The position numbers were made by a program, and so were the translations under genes. Positions 16,479 to 24,631 of a stretch of DNA of 64,000 nucleotides are shown in pieces. This stretch comes from VXLM01 sp034421575 (GTDB taxonomy: Bacteria; Chloroflexota; Dehalococcoidia; Lucifugimonadales; VXLM01): positions 38,250 to 102,249 of the forward strand of contig DAOUKG010000049.1 of NCBI GenBank assembly GCA_034421575.1, written 5' to 3'. Numbering within the stretch: position 1 is the stretch's first letter; each line of letters starts with the position of its first letter. A model generated the notes under the pieces. It saw only the letters and a program-made list of their open reading frames with translations, was not told the origin of the DNA and made no database searches.

Positions 16479-17885
16479 TCAACCGAATTGGTACTCCTTG
16501 GTACCCGCAATGAGGGCGAGCATGTCCGCCACTCTCTCCGAGAACCCATCGAATTCGCCGTTTTCTCCATATACGATAGGGCCGCCATTCTCCGCCTGCG
16601 ACACCAACTGCCCGTATGTCTCGTCGTCGACCGAGTCGAGTCCCATTTCAAAGAGACAGCGGTCGACGAATGCGTTGGTGGTCATCGTCCCGCCGTTGTT
16701 GCCGACGCGCCTGGCCATCGCGCGAACACCCGGCGATGTCGTGTCTCGAAGTCGTTCGGCAACGAAGTTGACCCGGTTGATAAGGGCCCCGCTGTTGATC
16801 CACTCGCCGCCCGTGTGCCAGCCCTCGACCGTGGGCGGATTCAAGAGGTCCTGCCCCATCGTGCCCGGTTCGAGCGCGAGCAGTCCCCAATTGGGGTTGG
16901 GGCCGTTGTACGACTCGGTCATCTTGAGGGTTGAGGCAACGATCTCGGCGGGGTTCTTCACCTTCTTGTACATGGCCTCTTTGAAGAAGTCGGAGTTGAA
17001 CAGGGTCCGCAGCACGGGCCTCATCTCCAGGTCCGAATTGATGAAGACCTCACAGAGCATGTCTATGGCCTCGGGGTTCTTGGGCCGCTCGTTCGGCCAC
17101 TTGGGCACTTCCGGCTCGTCCTCCACGAAGAAGCTGTACATGTGGCGCATGATGAACCGCGCGCACGCCGGCTGGCGGACGACGATGTCGATGATGTCCT
17201 CGCCGTTGAAGTTGCCGTTGAACCCCATGAACGTCTTCTCGTTCTCGTCATGGTCCTCCGCCCGGTAGTCGAACCGCCACGACTCCGGGGGGTAGGCCAG
17301 ACCGCGAGACTTACCCGTGAACGTCCAGCCGGTGAACGCCCTCGCGCACTCGTAGACATCCTTCTCCGTGTAGTAGCCGACACCGAGCGAGAACAGCTCC
17401 AGGAGCTCGCGTCCCCAGTTCTCGTTCGGGGCGCGCTTGTGGTTGTCCTGGTTGTCGAGCCAGTAGATCATTCCCGGATCGCGTGCGAGCTGCACCAGCA
17501 GGTCGCGGAAGTTGCCGAGACCGTGACGGCGGAACATGACGATCTGGTCGTGCATGGTGTTCGCCGTCTCCACCTTGTCAAGCCCGGTGGCGAAGACGTG
17601 GTGCCAGAAGAGCGACACCTTCTCCTGGAGCGCGCGCGGCGAATTGACCATGCGGTACAGCCAGTTCATCTGCGCGTGCTCGGCGGCGGTGATGTACTCG
17701 GTCATCGGAAGGTAGCGGAAGAGCAGGGCCTCGTCGATGTCGGGTTCCGCCTCGGGGGACAGGAGCCTCTCGACGGTTGCCTCGTAACCCTGCTCGACGA
17801 GGTGTTCCAACTCATCGTGAGTGGCCCCGAAACCGGCCCGCCGCATGAGGTGGGCCATCAGTGCGACTTCTTGTCGATCAGCCAT
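16479..17885 (-). CDS. DUF1800 domain protein
   Basis: A 468-residue DUF1800 (PF08811) protein, the usual partner of DUF1501. Start at ATG 17885 with AGGAGG 8 nt upstream, giving MADRQEVALMAHLMRRAGFG, the standard N-terminal family motif (HLxRRAGFG). Further marks are SLFWHHVFATG, LLELFSLGVGYYTEKDVYE (the NWGRELLELFSLG core) and the C-terminal PPTVEGWHTGGEWINS motif. First gene of the DUF1800-DUF1501-NHL run. Role unknown; in planctomycetes and other bacteria such pairs are linked to exported or surface protein handling. Confidence 0.92.
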   Translation of the reverse strand: MADRQEVALMAHLMRRAGFGATHDELEHLVEQGYEATVERLLSPEAEPDIDEALLFRYLPMTEYITAAEHAQMNWLYRMVNSPRALQEKVSLFWHHVFATGLDKVETANTMHDQIVMFRRHGLGNFRDLLVQLARDPGMIYWLDNQDNHKRAPNENWGRELLELFSLGVGYYTEKDVYECARAFTGWTFTGKSRGLAYPPESWRFDYRAEDHDENEKTFMGFNGNFNGEDIIDIVVRQPACARFIMRHMYSFFVEDEPEVPKWPNERPKNPEAIDMLCEVFINSDLEMRPVLRTLFNSDFFKEAMYKKVKNPAEIVASTLKMTESYNGPNPNWGLLALEPGTMGQDLLNPPTVEGWHTGGEWINSGALINRVNFVAERLRDTTSPGVRAMARRVGNNGGTMTTNAFVDRCLFEMGLDSVDDETYGQLVSQAENGGPIVYGENGEFDGFSERVADMLALIAGTKEYQFG

Positions 17886-17980
17886 CGTTTGCGCCTCCTG
17901 AAGGGTGCTATCCGAGCGATGTTCGCCAACCGCGCATACGCCTTCTATTTTGGACAAAGATTGTACCGACTCTAGTCAAC

Positions 17981-18008
17981 CTACTCAATACCATACTGGT
18001 ATTGAGTA
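17981..18008. promoter_or_regulatory. Operator-like palindrome upstream of the DUF1800 gene
   Basis: CTACTCAATACCA and its mirror TGGTATTGAGTAA form an inverted repeat of about 13 bp per arm separated by two bases, unlike the GC-rich repeat families elsewhere. It lies about 95 bp upstream of the DUF1800 start and may bind a dimeric regulator or form part of a transcript end. Confidence 0.45.
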
Positions 18009-18165
18009 ACGCAATCCGTGTTTGAGGGTGATTTTCGGGCAGATCCGGAGATCGTTTGTGGTGAGCTTGCCGAACCATGAACGGCGCTGCCGCCCTTCTG
18101 CAGGCTCAGAGTCTACCCTGTACTCTCCGATAGGGGGCGGAAGTCCAGTAGTCGGGGTAGTGGAT

Positions 18166-18317
18166 CAGGGCAATCGCATTTCACACAGGGTCGGGCGTTG
18201 AGGGGCCTCCCAACCCACCTCTCTGGACTCCGGCTCCGTATCGTGGTACGGGGTGACGTTCCTTCGCCGGAGTGACGATTGCTGGTGTTCCTATCAACTC
18301 TACATGCTATTGCCCTA
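18166..18317. mobile_element. MITE-like element, CAGGGCAATCGCAT family (degenerate)
   Basis: Begins CAGGGCAATCGCATTTCACA and ends ACATGCTATTGCCCTAG, a slightly mutated inverted copy of the start. The interior (CAGGGTCGGGCGTTGAGGGG, then a CTGGACTCCGG..CCGGAGTGACG hairpin) matches the copy at 44371-44496. Confidence 0.6.
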
Positions 18318-18414
18318 GGAGCCTGTCGAAAGCAGATTCTCTTTCCGCGCTCTCTGGACTACAATATCAGGGGTTCGTTCACACTCATCCCCACACAGGC
18401 AAGCCCCATATCGC

Positions 18415-19902
18415 ATGGACTACGAAGTCGTCATCGGTCTTGAGGTCCACAGCCAGCTGCTGACGCGGAGCAAGATGTTCTGTGGGTGTGCGGCGTCGTA
18501 CCAGGACGCGGCCCCAAACACGATGGTGTGTGAAGTCTGCATGGGGATGCCGGGCGTCCTGCCCACCATCAACCGCCGGGCGGTGGAGATCGTCATCGCG
18601 ACGGGGTTGGCCCTCGACTGCACGGTGTCCGGGTTGACGAAGTTCGACCGGAAGAACTACCCGTATCCCGACCTCATGAAGGGGTACCAGATTTCGCAGT
18701 TCGACCAGCCAGTCGCGAAGGACGGCAAGTTGACGGTCGACGTGGACGGCACGGAGCGCACGATTCGGATCAATCGCGTCCACCTCGAAGAAGACGTGGC
18801 CAAGCTGTCGCACCACACAGGATACGGGGGAGAGCGCTACAGCCTGCTGGACATAAACCGCGCGGGCGTCCCCCTGATGGAGACCGTCAGCGAGCCGGAC
18901 ATGCGCTCGGCCGAAGAGGCCCGCGCCTACCTCACGTCGCTGCACTCGATTCTCCGGTATATCGGCGCGAGCACGGCGAACATGGAAGAGGGCAGCTTCC
19001 GCTGCGACGCGAACATCAGCGTCCGTCCGGCGGGAGCGACAGAGCTTGGCCCGAAGGTCGAGGTCAAGAACATGAACAGCTTCCGGTCGGTCTTCGGCGC
19101 GCTCACGTACGAGGCCGACAGGCAGACCCGACTCGCCCGCCGTGGCGAACGCATTGTCCAGGAGACTCGCGGCTGGGTCGAGGAGAAGAGCATTACGGTA
19201 TCCCAGCGTGTCAAGGAAGGCTCGTCGGACTATCGCTACTTCCCGGAACCCGACCTGCCGCCGTTCGTGATCGACCGAGACTGGGTCGATCATGTGAAGG
19301 GCGATCTGCCGGAGCTTCCGCGAACTCGGAAGGCGCGTTTCATGGAGGAACTCGGCCTCTCGTCATACGACGCGGGACTCCTGACGGCTGAGAAGGCCAC
19401 GGCGGACTATTTCGACTCGGTGATCGCAGTCCGGTCCGTCGAGGGCGATGCACTCTCACGGCTGGCAAAGTCCGCGAGCAACTGGATGCTCGGCGAGCTT
19501 ACGAGGCTGATGAAGGAGACCGACACCGAGATTGACGACATTCGAGTCCGTCCGGGCCAACTGGTCGAACTGATCGACATGACAGAGGAAGGGAAGCTCA
19601 GCTCCAACCTGGCGAAGGACGTCTTCGTCCGGATGTACGAGACGGGACGCGGCCCGGCTGAGATCGCCGAAGAGGCCGGGCTCGTGCAGGTGAGCGACGT
19701 CGACCAGGTTGCCTCCGCCGTGGATGCGGCTATCGCCGGGAATCCCCAGGCGGTCGCCGACTACATGGAGGGGAAGAACAAGGCAATCGGCTTCCTCGTG
19801 GGACAGGTGATGAAGGAGACTCGCGGAAAGGCCAATCCGCGCATGGCGTCGTCGCTGGTGAAGGAAAAGCTCGACGAGATGAGGCAGGCGGTGCCGAGTT
19901 GA
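18415..19902 (+). CDS. gatB: Asp-tRNA(Asn)/Glu-tRNA(Gln) amidotransferase subunit B
   Basis: A 495-residue GatB, full length. GatB holds the kinase-like domain that activates misacylated Glu-tRNA(Gln) or Asp-tRNA(Asn), and together with GatA and GatC amidates it. The N-terminus MDYEVVIGLEVHSQLLT, CGC-type zinc residues (MFCGCAAS, MVCEVCMGMPG), the signature MEEGSFRCDANISVRP, and the C-terminal YqeY-like domain ending in NPRMASSLVKEKLDEM are all present. gatA and gatC are not adjacent. Its stop overlaps the TTG start of the next gene by 3-4 nt, indicating translational coupling. Confidence 0.97.
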   Translation: MDYEVVIGLEVHSQLLTRSKMFCGCAASYQDAAPNTMVCEVCMGMPGVLPTINRRAVEIVIATGLALDCTVSGLTKFDRKNYPYPDLMKGYQISQFDQPVAKDGKLTVDVDGTERTIRINRVHLEEDVAKLSHHTGYGGERYSLLDINRAGVPLMETVSEPDMRSAEEARAYLTSLHSILRYIGASTANMEEGSFRCDANISVRPAGATELGPKVEVKNMNSFRSVFGALTYEADRQTRLARRGERIVQETRGWVEEKSITVSQRVKEGSSDYRYFPEPDLPPFVIDRDWVDHVKGDLPELPRTRKARFMEELGLSSYDAGLLTAEKATADYFDSVIAVRSVEGDALSRLAKSASNWMLGELTRLMKETDTEIDDIRVRPGQLVELIDMTEEGKLSSNLAKDVFVRMYETGRGPAEIAEEAGLVQVSDVDQVASAVDAAIAGNPQAVADYMEGKNKAIGFLVGQVMKETRGKANPRMASSLVKEKLDEMRQAVPS

Positions 19903-21191
19903 GGGCAAGCAACGGGTCGGGTCGTACGGGTCGCGGCAGTTGGGAGACCTTCCTGAAGTTCGCCTACGCCGGCCTGGGCGTCAAACGGTGGTTATTCCTG
20001 TGGTCTGCGGGAGTCGGAATTATCGCCATCGGCCTGGCGTTCGTCTCCAAGAACGTCTTTGACATCTACCTGCCCAACTTCCTGCCGTGGTACCTTGAGG
20101 GCGTGCTCCTCGGAGGAGTGGGAGTTGTCGCGGTGGTCGTGTCCGTCTACGGCCTGTACCGCTCGGTTGGGCACCTCGTCCTGGCCACGTCAGGAATCGA
20201 CTCCCTGGCCGACACGCTGTACAACCGGCGCTACCGCTCGCGAGGTCCGCGAATCGTCACGATCGGCGGCGGCACCGGCATGTCGGTGCTGCTCCGCGGA
20301 CTCAAGGAACACACCGACAACATCAGCGCCATCGTGACGGTGGGTGACGATGGCGGAAGCTCAGGACGGCTGCGGGAAAACCTGGGAGTCCTTCCACCGG
20401 GCGACTTTCGAAACTGCCTGATAGCGCTCTCCGACGACGAGACCCTTGTCCGAGACCTGTTCCAGTACCGGTTCGACCGTGGAGAGGGTCTGGAGGGCCA
20501 CAGCTTCGGCAACCTCTTCATAGCCGCAATGACCGAGATCACCGGCAATTTCGAGGCTGCGTTGGAGGAGTCCAGCCGGGTGCTCGCAGTGCACGGCAGA
20601 GTCATACCGGCCACGAACGAGAGCCTGCATCTATCCGCCAGACTCTTCGATGGCAAGGTTATCGACGGAGAGTCGAACTTCGAAGGCAACCGCGTCCTCA
20701 TCAAGGAGCTGATGGTGCGTCCCAAGGATGCGACGGCCGTGCCGGCCGCCATCGACGCGATACGCGACGCCGAGATGATCGTGATAGGTCCAGGCAGCCT
20801 GTACACCAGCATTCTTCCCAACCTGCTTGTGAATGGAATCGCACAGGCGGTGGTGGACTCCGATGCCCGAAAGCTCTACGTCTGCAACGTCGCCACGGAG
20901 AGCGGCGAGACCATCGGATACACCGTGGCAGATCACCTTTCCGCCCTCCAACAGCATACAAGCGATGAGATCGTGGACTACGTCATCGCCAACAGCGGCA
21001 TTGCCGAGCTGGGCCCGCCCTTCAAGGGCCGTCTTGTGGAGCAGGATGGAAGGGATGTCGAGCACGCCAGGATTGTCACCGCCGACCTGATAGATGCGAC
21101 TTTTCCCGTTCGACACGACGCGGGTAAGCTAGCGGACTGCATCCTCGGGGTGTATCATAGAGGGGTTCCTGAAGCTGAAGCGGTTAGGTAG
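19899..21191 (+). CDS. yvcK: YvcK/CofD-like gluconeogenesis factor with N-terminal membrane anchor
   Basis: A 430-residue protein of the YvcK family (CofD-like fold), needed in other bacteria for growth on gluconeogenic carbon sources and for cell-wall homeostasis through UDP-sugar binding. The nucleotide-sugar binding N-terminus IVTIGGGTGMSVLLRGLK, TVGDDGGSSGRLRENLGVLP and the late IGPGSLYTSILPNLLV motif are intact. Two hydrophobic segments precede the domain (WLFLWSAGVGIIAIGLAFV and GVLLGGVGVVAVVVSVYGLY), a known variant layout in Gram-positive relatives and Chloroflexi. The start is a TTG overlapping the gatB stop; a weak site, so a downstream start remains possible. Confidence 0.9.
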   Translation: MRASNGSGRTGRGSWETFLKFAYAGLGVKRWLFLWSAGVGIIAIGLAFVSKNVFDIYLPNFLPWYLEGVLLGGVGVVAVVVSVYGLYRSVGHLVLATSGIDSLADTLYNRRYRSRGPRIVTIGGGTGMSVLLRGLKEHTDNISAIVTVGDDGGSSGRLRENLGVLPPGDFRNCLIALSDDETLVRDLFQYRFDRGEGLEGHSFGNLFIAAMTEITGNFEAALEESSRVLAVHGRVIPATNESLHLSARLFDGKVIDGESNFEGNRVLIKELMVRPKDATAVPAAIDAIRDAEMIVIGPGSLYTSILPNLLVNGIAQAVVDSDARKLYVCNVATESGETIGYTVADHLSALQQHTSDEIVDYVIANSGIAELGPPFKGRLVEQDGRDVEHARIVTADLIDATFPVRHDAGKLADCILGVYHRGVPEAEAVR

Positions 21192-21518
21192 TTATCACAT
21201 ACTTGTAAGACACTTCGTTATCCTTAGGCAACAGTGTCATTCCCGCGAAAGCGGGAATCCAAGTCTGGATAGTATGTGCTCTCGGGAGGAATAGATTCCC
21301 GCTTTCGCGGGAATGACGGGAAAGGTTAACGTTACCTAGCGTAATACCAATTGGGTGTGATGAGGCCGTATTCTCGACTGACTGGACTTTCTGGATTCCG
21401 GCCTTCGCCGGAATGACGGGTGAGTTGGCTGTATCACGACCAATTCACGGTGAGTTCAAAACGAATTGGTATAAGTAAGGAACGTCGACCTTGATGGAAC
21501 GACGGGGTAGAGGTACAG
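21192..21518. repeat. Repeat spacer between yvcK and secG
   Basis: Holds an inverted pair TCATTCCCGCGAAAGCGGGAAT / ATTCCCGCTTTCGCGGGAATGA (given by core; 21238-21259 and 21293-21317) and a complete ATACCAATT-type MITE at 21344-21472. No gene. A short gap remains before secG. Confidence 0.6.
21344..21472. mobile_element. MITE-like element, ATACCAATT family
   Basis: A 129-bp element starting ATACCAATTGGGTGTGATGA and ending AAAACGAATTGGTAT; outer 9 bp are perfect inverted repeats and TA may be duplicated at the target. The centre has GGATTCCGGCCTTCGCCGG, a hairpin. It lies in a short gap just upstream of secG. Confidence 0.6.
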
Positions 21519-21740
21519 ATGGACTTTGAGACGGCGATGAGTTTCGTTCAGATCGCACTCAGCATTGTGCTGGTGACGGTCATTCTCGTGCAGGTACGAG
21601 GCCAAGGCGTTGGCCTGTTCGGCGGCGGGGAGAGTTCCTTCCGCACCCGTCGAGGCATCGAACGCACGCTCTTCCAGTTCACCATCGTCCTTGTCGTCAT
21701 CTTCATCGTGACCTCGATCATCAGGGCACGCATCTTCTAG
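21519..21740 (+). CDS. secG: Protein translocase subunit SecG
   Basis: A 73-residue SecG. Two membrane segments are evident: FVQIALSIVLVTVILVQV near the N-terminus and FTIVLVVIFIVTSIIRARIF at the C-terminus, linked by the glycine-rich loop GQGVGLFGGGESSFRTRRG with the conserved FGG and R(R)G features. It is the accessory subunit of the SecYEG channel. Its location after yvcK agrees with other Chloroflexi and Firmicutes. A weak GGGGTAGAGGT ribosome site precedes the ATG. Confidence 0.9.
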   Translation: MDFETAMSFVQIALSIVLVTVILVQVRGQGVGLFGGGESSFRTRRGIERTLFQFTIVLVVIFIVTSIIRARIF

Positions 21741-21831
21741 GCGATATTGCCGTTCGCCCAGTCCGCTTGGGTTCTGGGCGCCAGGCGCTGGATTCCCGCG
21801 TTCGCGGGAATGACGGTGTGGGGGTGGCACC

Positions 21832-22671
21832 GTGTCCAACAGGGTACTCACCTTCACGACGGACTTCGGCTCCTCCGACGGGTACGTTGCCGCCATGAAG
21901 GGCGTCGCGCTCGGAATCGCGCCAGACCTGACCCTGGTTGACGTCACCCACGAGGTTCCCCGTCACGATATCGTGCACGGCGCTTTCATTCTTGGAGGCG
22001 TGTACCGCTACTTCCCCGCCGATACCGTCCATGTCGCCGTCGTCGATCCCGGAGTCGGCACCAGCAGGAAAGCCGTAGCGCTCGTGACCCCAGCCGGGGT
22101 GTTTTGCGCCCCCGACAACGGCCTGCTCTCCTATGTCCTCAACGACCACCTCACAGAGGACGAGTCCCGTTTCGAGTCGGCGGAGTTCGGCGAGCCGAGC
22201 GCGATGCCCGTGCCCGACGGATGTGCGGTGTACGAAATCTCCAACCCCGCCTATCGTCTCGAACCGGTGAGCGACACGTTTCACGGCAGGGACATCTTCA
22301 CGCCTGCCGGCGCCCACCTCGCGTCCGGAGCACCGCCTGAACACCTGGGTGATCGGCTGCATGAGATAACAGTCTTCAACCTCTTCACCGTTGAACAGCT
22401 TGGCGACGCTCTGACGGGAAGAGTGATCCACGTCGACCGTTTCGGCAACGTGGTCACTAACATTACCGCCGGTCAACTCCCGGATGGCGACATCGTCGTG
22501 GAAGTTGCGGACACGAAGATTCACGGCCTGAGCACGACGTTTGCAGACGCCGACGGGCTTCTCGCGCTCATCGGCAGTCACGGCTATCTCGAAATTGCGG
22601 AGAACCTGGGGAGCGCGGCGAAACGTCTCGGCATTGGGGTTGGTGACACGGTCGTCGTCCATGCCGGCTGA
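21832..22671 (+). CDS. SAM hydroxide adenosyltransferase (DUF62)
   Basis: A 279-residue member of the S-adenosyl-L-methionine hydroxide adenosyltransferase family (PF01887, relatives of fluorinase and chlorinase), which splits SAM to adenosine and methionine using water. The N-terminal TLTTDFGSSDGYV-type motif (here TFTTDFGSSDGYVAAMKG), VDPGVGTSRKAVAL, APDNGLLSYVL and the C-terminal DRFGNVVTNIT segment are all intact. Initiates with GTG at 21832. It sits between secG and a FAH-type gene, each separated by short gaps, suggesting co-transcription. Halogenase activity is unlikely but not excluded by sequence alone. Confidence 0.9.
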   Translation: MSNRVLTFTTDFGSSDGYVAAMKGVALGIAPDLTLVDVTHEVPRHDIVHGAFILGGVYRYFPADTVHVAVVDPGVGTSRKAVALVTPAGVFCAPDNGLLSYVLNDHLTEDESRFESAEFGEPSAMPVPDGCAVYEISNPAYRLEPVSDTFHGRDIFTPAGAHLASGAPPEHLGDRLHEITVFNLFTVEQLGDALTGRVIHVDRFGNVVTNITAGQLPDGDIVVEVADTKIHGLSTTFADADGLLALIGSHGYLEIAENLGSAAKRLGIGVGDTVVVHAG

Positions 22672-22758
22672 GCGTTGACCTCGGACAACTCCCTCGTTAT
22701 CCTTCGCCGAGTGCGAGCCAAGGCAAGGCCTCGCCAATACCAACTATGGAGATTCACG

Positions 22759-23691
22759 ATGCAAGAAATATACCTTTCCAAGTACGTCGGAAGCTCAGGC
22801 GAGCGCGTTGGGAGCATGAACGGCGACCGGCTGTACGACCTGAACCTCTGCGCTGTCACCCAGCTCTCGGAAGACTACGGCATCAAGGACGCCTACAGGC
22901 TGGCCAACCAACTGGTGCCAACCGACCTGCAGGACTTCCTGCGGGCGGGCGACGCGGCGTTGTCCGCAGCCAGGCGGGGACTGCAGTGGGTGATAGAGAA
23001 CGGCGCGAACGAAGGGCCGACCGGCGAGGCGATCCACTTCGACCGCAACCACGTGACCCTGAAGGCGCCCATCGTGCCCGACACGAAGGTCATCTGCATG
23101 GGCGACACCTACGTCAGTCACGCGGAACTGGCGGGTGCAGAGCAGCCGGAGAGTCCCGGCATATTCTTCAAGATGAGCGGCGTGGTCGTCGGCCCCGACG
23201 AGTTCGTGGTCTACCCAAAGAACTATCACCCAAAGCCCCTCGTATACGACACGGAGATGACCGTCGTCATCGGCAGGGATGGCATGAGCATCGCCGAAGA
23301 CGACATCGACGACCACATCTGGGGCTACACCGTCCTCAACGACCTGACGCTCCGTGGCGTCAAGGACATGGGCCCGCGCTACAAGTGCTTCGAGTCGAGC
23401 GCTCCTGTCGGGCCGTGGATAGTCCCGAAAGACCAGATCGAAGACCGCTACAACCTTGATCTCACCTTTCGCATCAACGGCAAGGTCGTCCAGTCGGGGA
23501 ACACCAGCAATCTCGTATTCACCATCCCGCGAATGCTGAGCGAGGTGTCCGAATACCACGCCCTACGCGCCGGAGACATCATCTGCACGGGCGGTCCAGG
23601 CGCGACCGAAGAGATCCAGGTCGGCGACATCATCGAGGCCGAGGTGGAGGGCATCGGCACACTCAGGAACCCGGTGAAGCTCGAGGACTGA
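22759..23691 (+). CDS. Fumarylacetoacetate hydrolase family protein
   Basis: A 310-residue FAH-superfamily enzyme (hydrolase, decarboxylase or isomerase of beta-diketo acids or acylpyruvates, Mg-dependent). The start is at ATG 22759 with GGAGA 7 nt upstream. The metal ligands fit the family: TEMTVVIG (Glu) and WGYTVLNDLTLRG (Asp), with KMSGVVVGP before them and the C-terminal IICTGGPGATEEIQVGD, where most family members have TGTPxGVG. That variation suggests a distinct substrate. The next gene on the other strand ends 1 bp away, a convergent pair. Confidence 0.9.
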   Translation: MQEIYLSKYVGSSGERVGSMNGDRLYDLNLCAVTQLSEDYGIKDAYRLANQLVPTDLQDFLRAGDAALSAARRGLQWVIENGANEGPTGEAIHFDRNHVTLKAPIVPDTKVICMGDTYVSHAELAGAEQPESPGIFFKMSGVVVGPDEFVVYPKNYHPKPLVYDTEMTVVIGRDGMSIAEDDIDDHIWGYTVLNDLTLRGVKDMGPRYKCFESSAPVGPWIVPKDQIEDRYNLDLTFRINGKVVQSGNTSNLVFTIPRMLSEVSEYHALRAGDIICTGGPGATEEIQVGDIIEAEVEGIGTLRNPVKLED

Positions 23692-23692
23692 T

Positions 23693-24217
23693 TTAACCGA
23701 CGTAGGCGTTACCGAACCGCTCGGAGTGGGCCACTTCGGACAGGTCCTTCCGCCGTCTACGAATACCCTTGATGTGGTCGTGCCGGTACCCGAACGGCAT
23801 GATGGTTATCAACTCGACGTGATCGGGCATCCCGATGAGGTCCTTCGCGGCCCGGTTCTGGTCAGGCTCGTGGAACGCAACGAAGCACGTCCCCATGCCC
23901 TCCGACCATGCCAGGACCTCCATCTGCTGGAGCGCGCGCCCGCTGTCGAGATCGGGCCTGTCGGCAGTGCGCCTGTCCATGCCGATCGCGATGGCCACCG
24001 GCGCGTCGGCGAGGAACGGCCCGTAGGTCGTGATGCCGCCGATCTTTCGCAGCGTCTCTCGATTCTTGATAACGATGAAGTGCCACGGCTGCCGGTTCCG
24101 TGAGCTTGGCGACCACAAACCTACCTGCAGCAGCTTGGTAACGATCTCGTCCGGCACCGGATCGGGCTTGAACTGCCGCACCGTCAACCGCGTTCGAAGG
24201 GCGTCCCAGACTTCCAT
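23693..24217 (-). CDS. Nitroreductase family protein
   Basis: A 174-residue FMN-dependent nitroreductase-fold protein. The start ATG 24217 has GGGAGG at 5 nt and opens with MEVWDALRTRLTVRQFKPDP, the standard N-terminal RxSxRxF-type motif. The WSPSSRNRQPWHFIVIKN motif (SPSxxNxQPW) binds FMN, and FGYRHDHIKGIRRRRKDLSEV closes the domain. Substrate unknown; members reduce nitro groups, flavins or quinones. Convergent with the FAH gene and followed upstream by repeats. Confidence 0.9.
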   Translation of the reverse strand: MEVWDALRTRLTVRQFKPDPVPDEIVTKLLQVGLWSPSSRNRQPWHFIVIKNRETLRKIGGITTYGPFLADAPVAIAIGMDRRTADRPDLDSGRALQQMEVLAWSEGMGTCFVAFHEPDQNRAAKDLIGMPDHVELITIMPFGYRHDHIKGIRRRRKDLSEVAHSERFGNAYVG

Positions 24218-24631
24218 ATCTGCCTCCCATGCAATGTGGGGTGAGAATCGCACTTACTGTATCATGCAGACCAATACACCATTCTCCGCGACGGTCGTTA
24301 ACGAGATTAAAGGCCGATTGAGTCTCCAGGTTGTGTCGACATTTCCCGTCATTCCCGCGAAAGCGGGAATCCAGAGTGGGGTACACATATGCTCTCTATG
24401 AAGAATAGATTCCCGCTTTCGCGGGAATGACGGTGGGCTGTGTGCGTTGAGCACTCTCACGAAGTCTGAACAGTTACAGTAGAGCGAGAACTTTGAAATG
24501 AGGGGTAGGTATAGGGGGTGAGATTTGTGTTCTACGATCACTGGGCGGGTTTGAAACCCGCCCCTACCGGGTCATAGCCTCGATACACTTCAATTCCAGG
24601 ATTTTGAATCACTAGCAATGAGGCAAAGCAC
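24218..24631. repeat. Repeat-bearing intergenic region upstream of gdh
   Basis: Contains the inverted pair GTCATTCCCGCGAAAGCGGG (24347) and ATTCCCGCTTTCGCGGGAAT (24410) and the right end of a GTAAGTGTTCAG-type element (GGGCTGTGTGCGTTGAGC ... CTGAACAGTTAC, ending 24477). GGGCGGGTTTGAAACCCGCCC (24543-24563) is a strong palindrome that could terminate transcription from the left. No gene. Confidence 0.6.

Larger units (their letters stand above)
17886..18414. other. Divergent intergenic region with MITE copy and gatB promoter region
   Basis: Between the divergent DUF1800 and gatB genes. It has a TACTCAATACCATACTGGTATTGAGTA palindrome (about 17981-18008, an operator-like near-perfect inverted repeat), a CAGGGCAATCGCATT-type element (18166-18317), and a TACAAT hexamer at 18360-18365, about 50 bp before gatB, that may be its -10 box. 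No gene. Confidence 0.5.
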
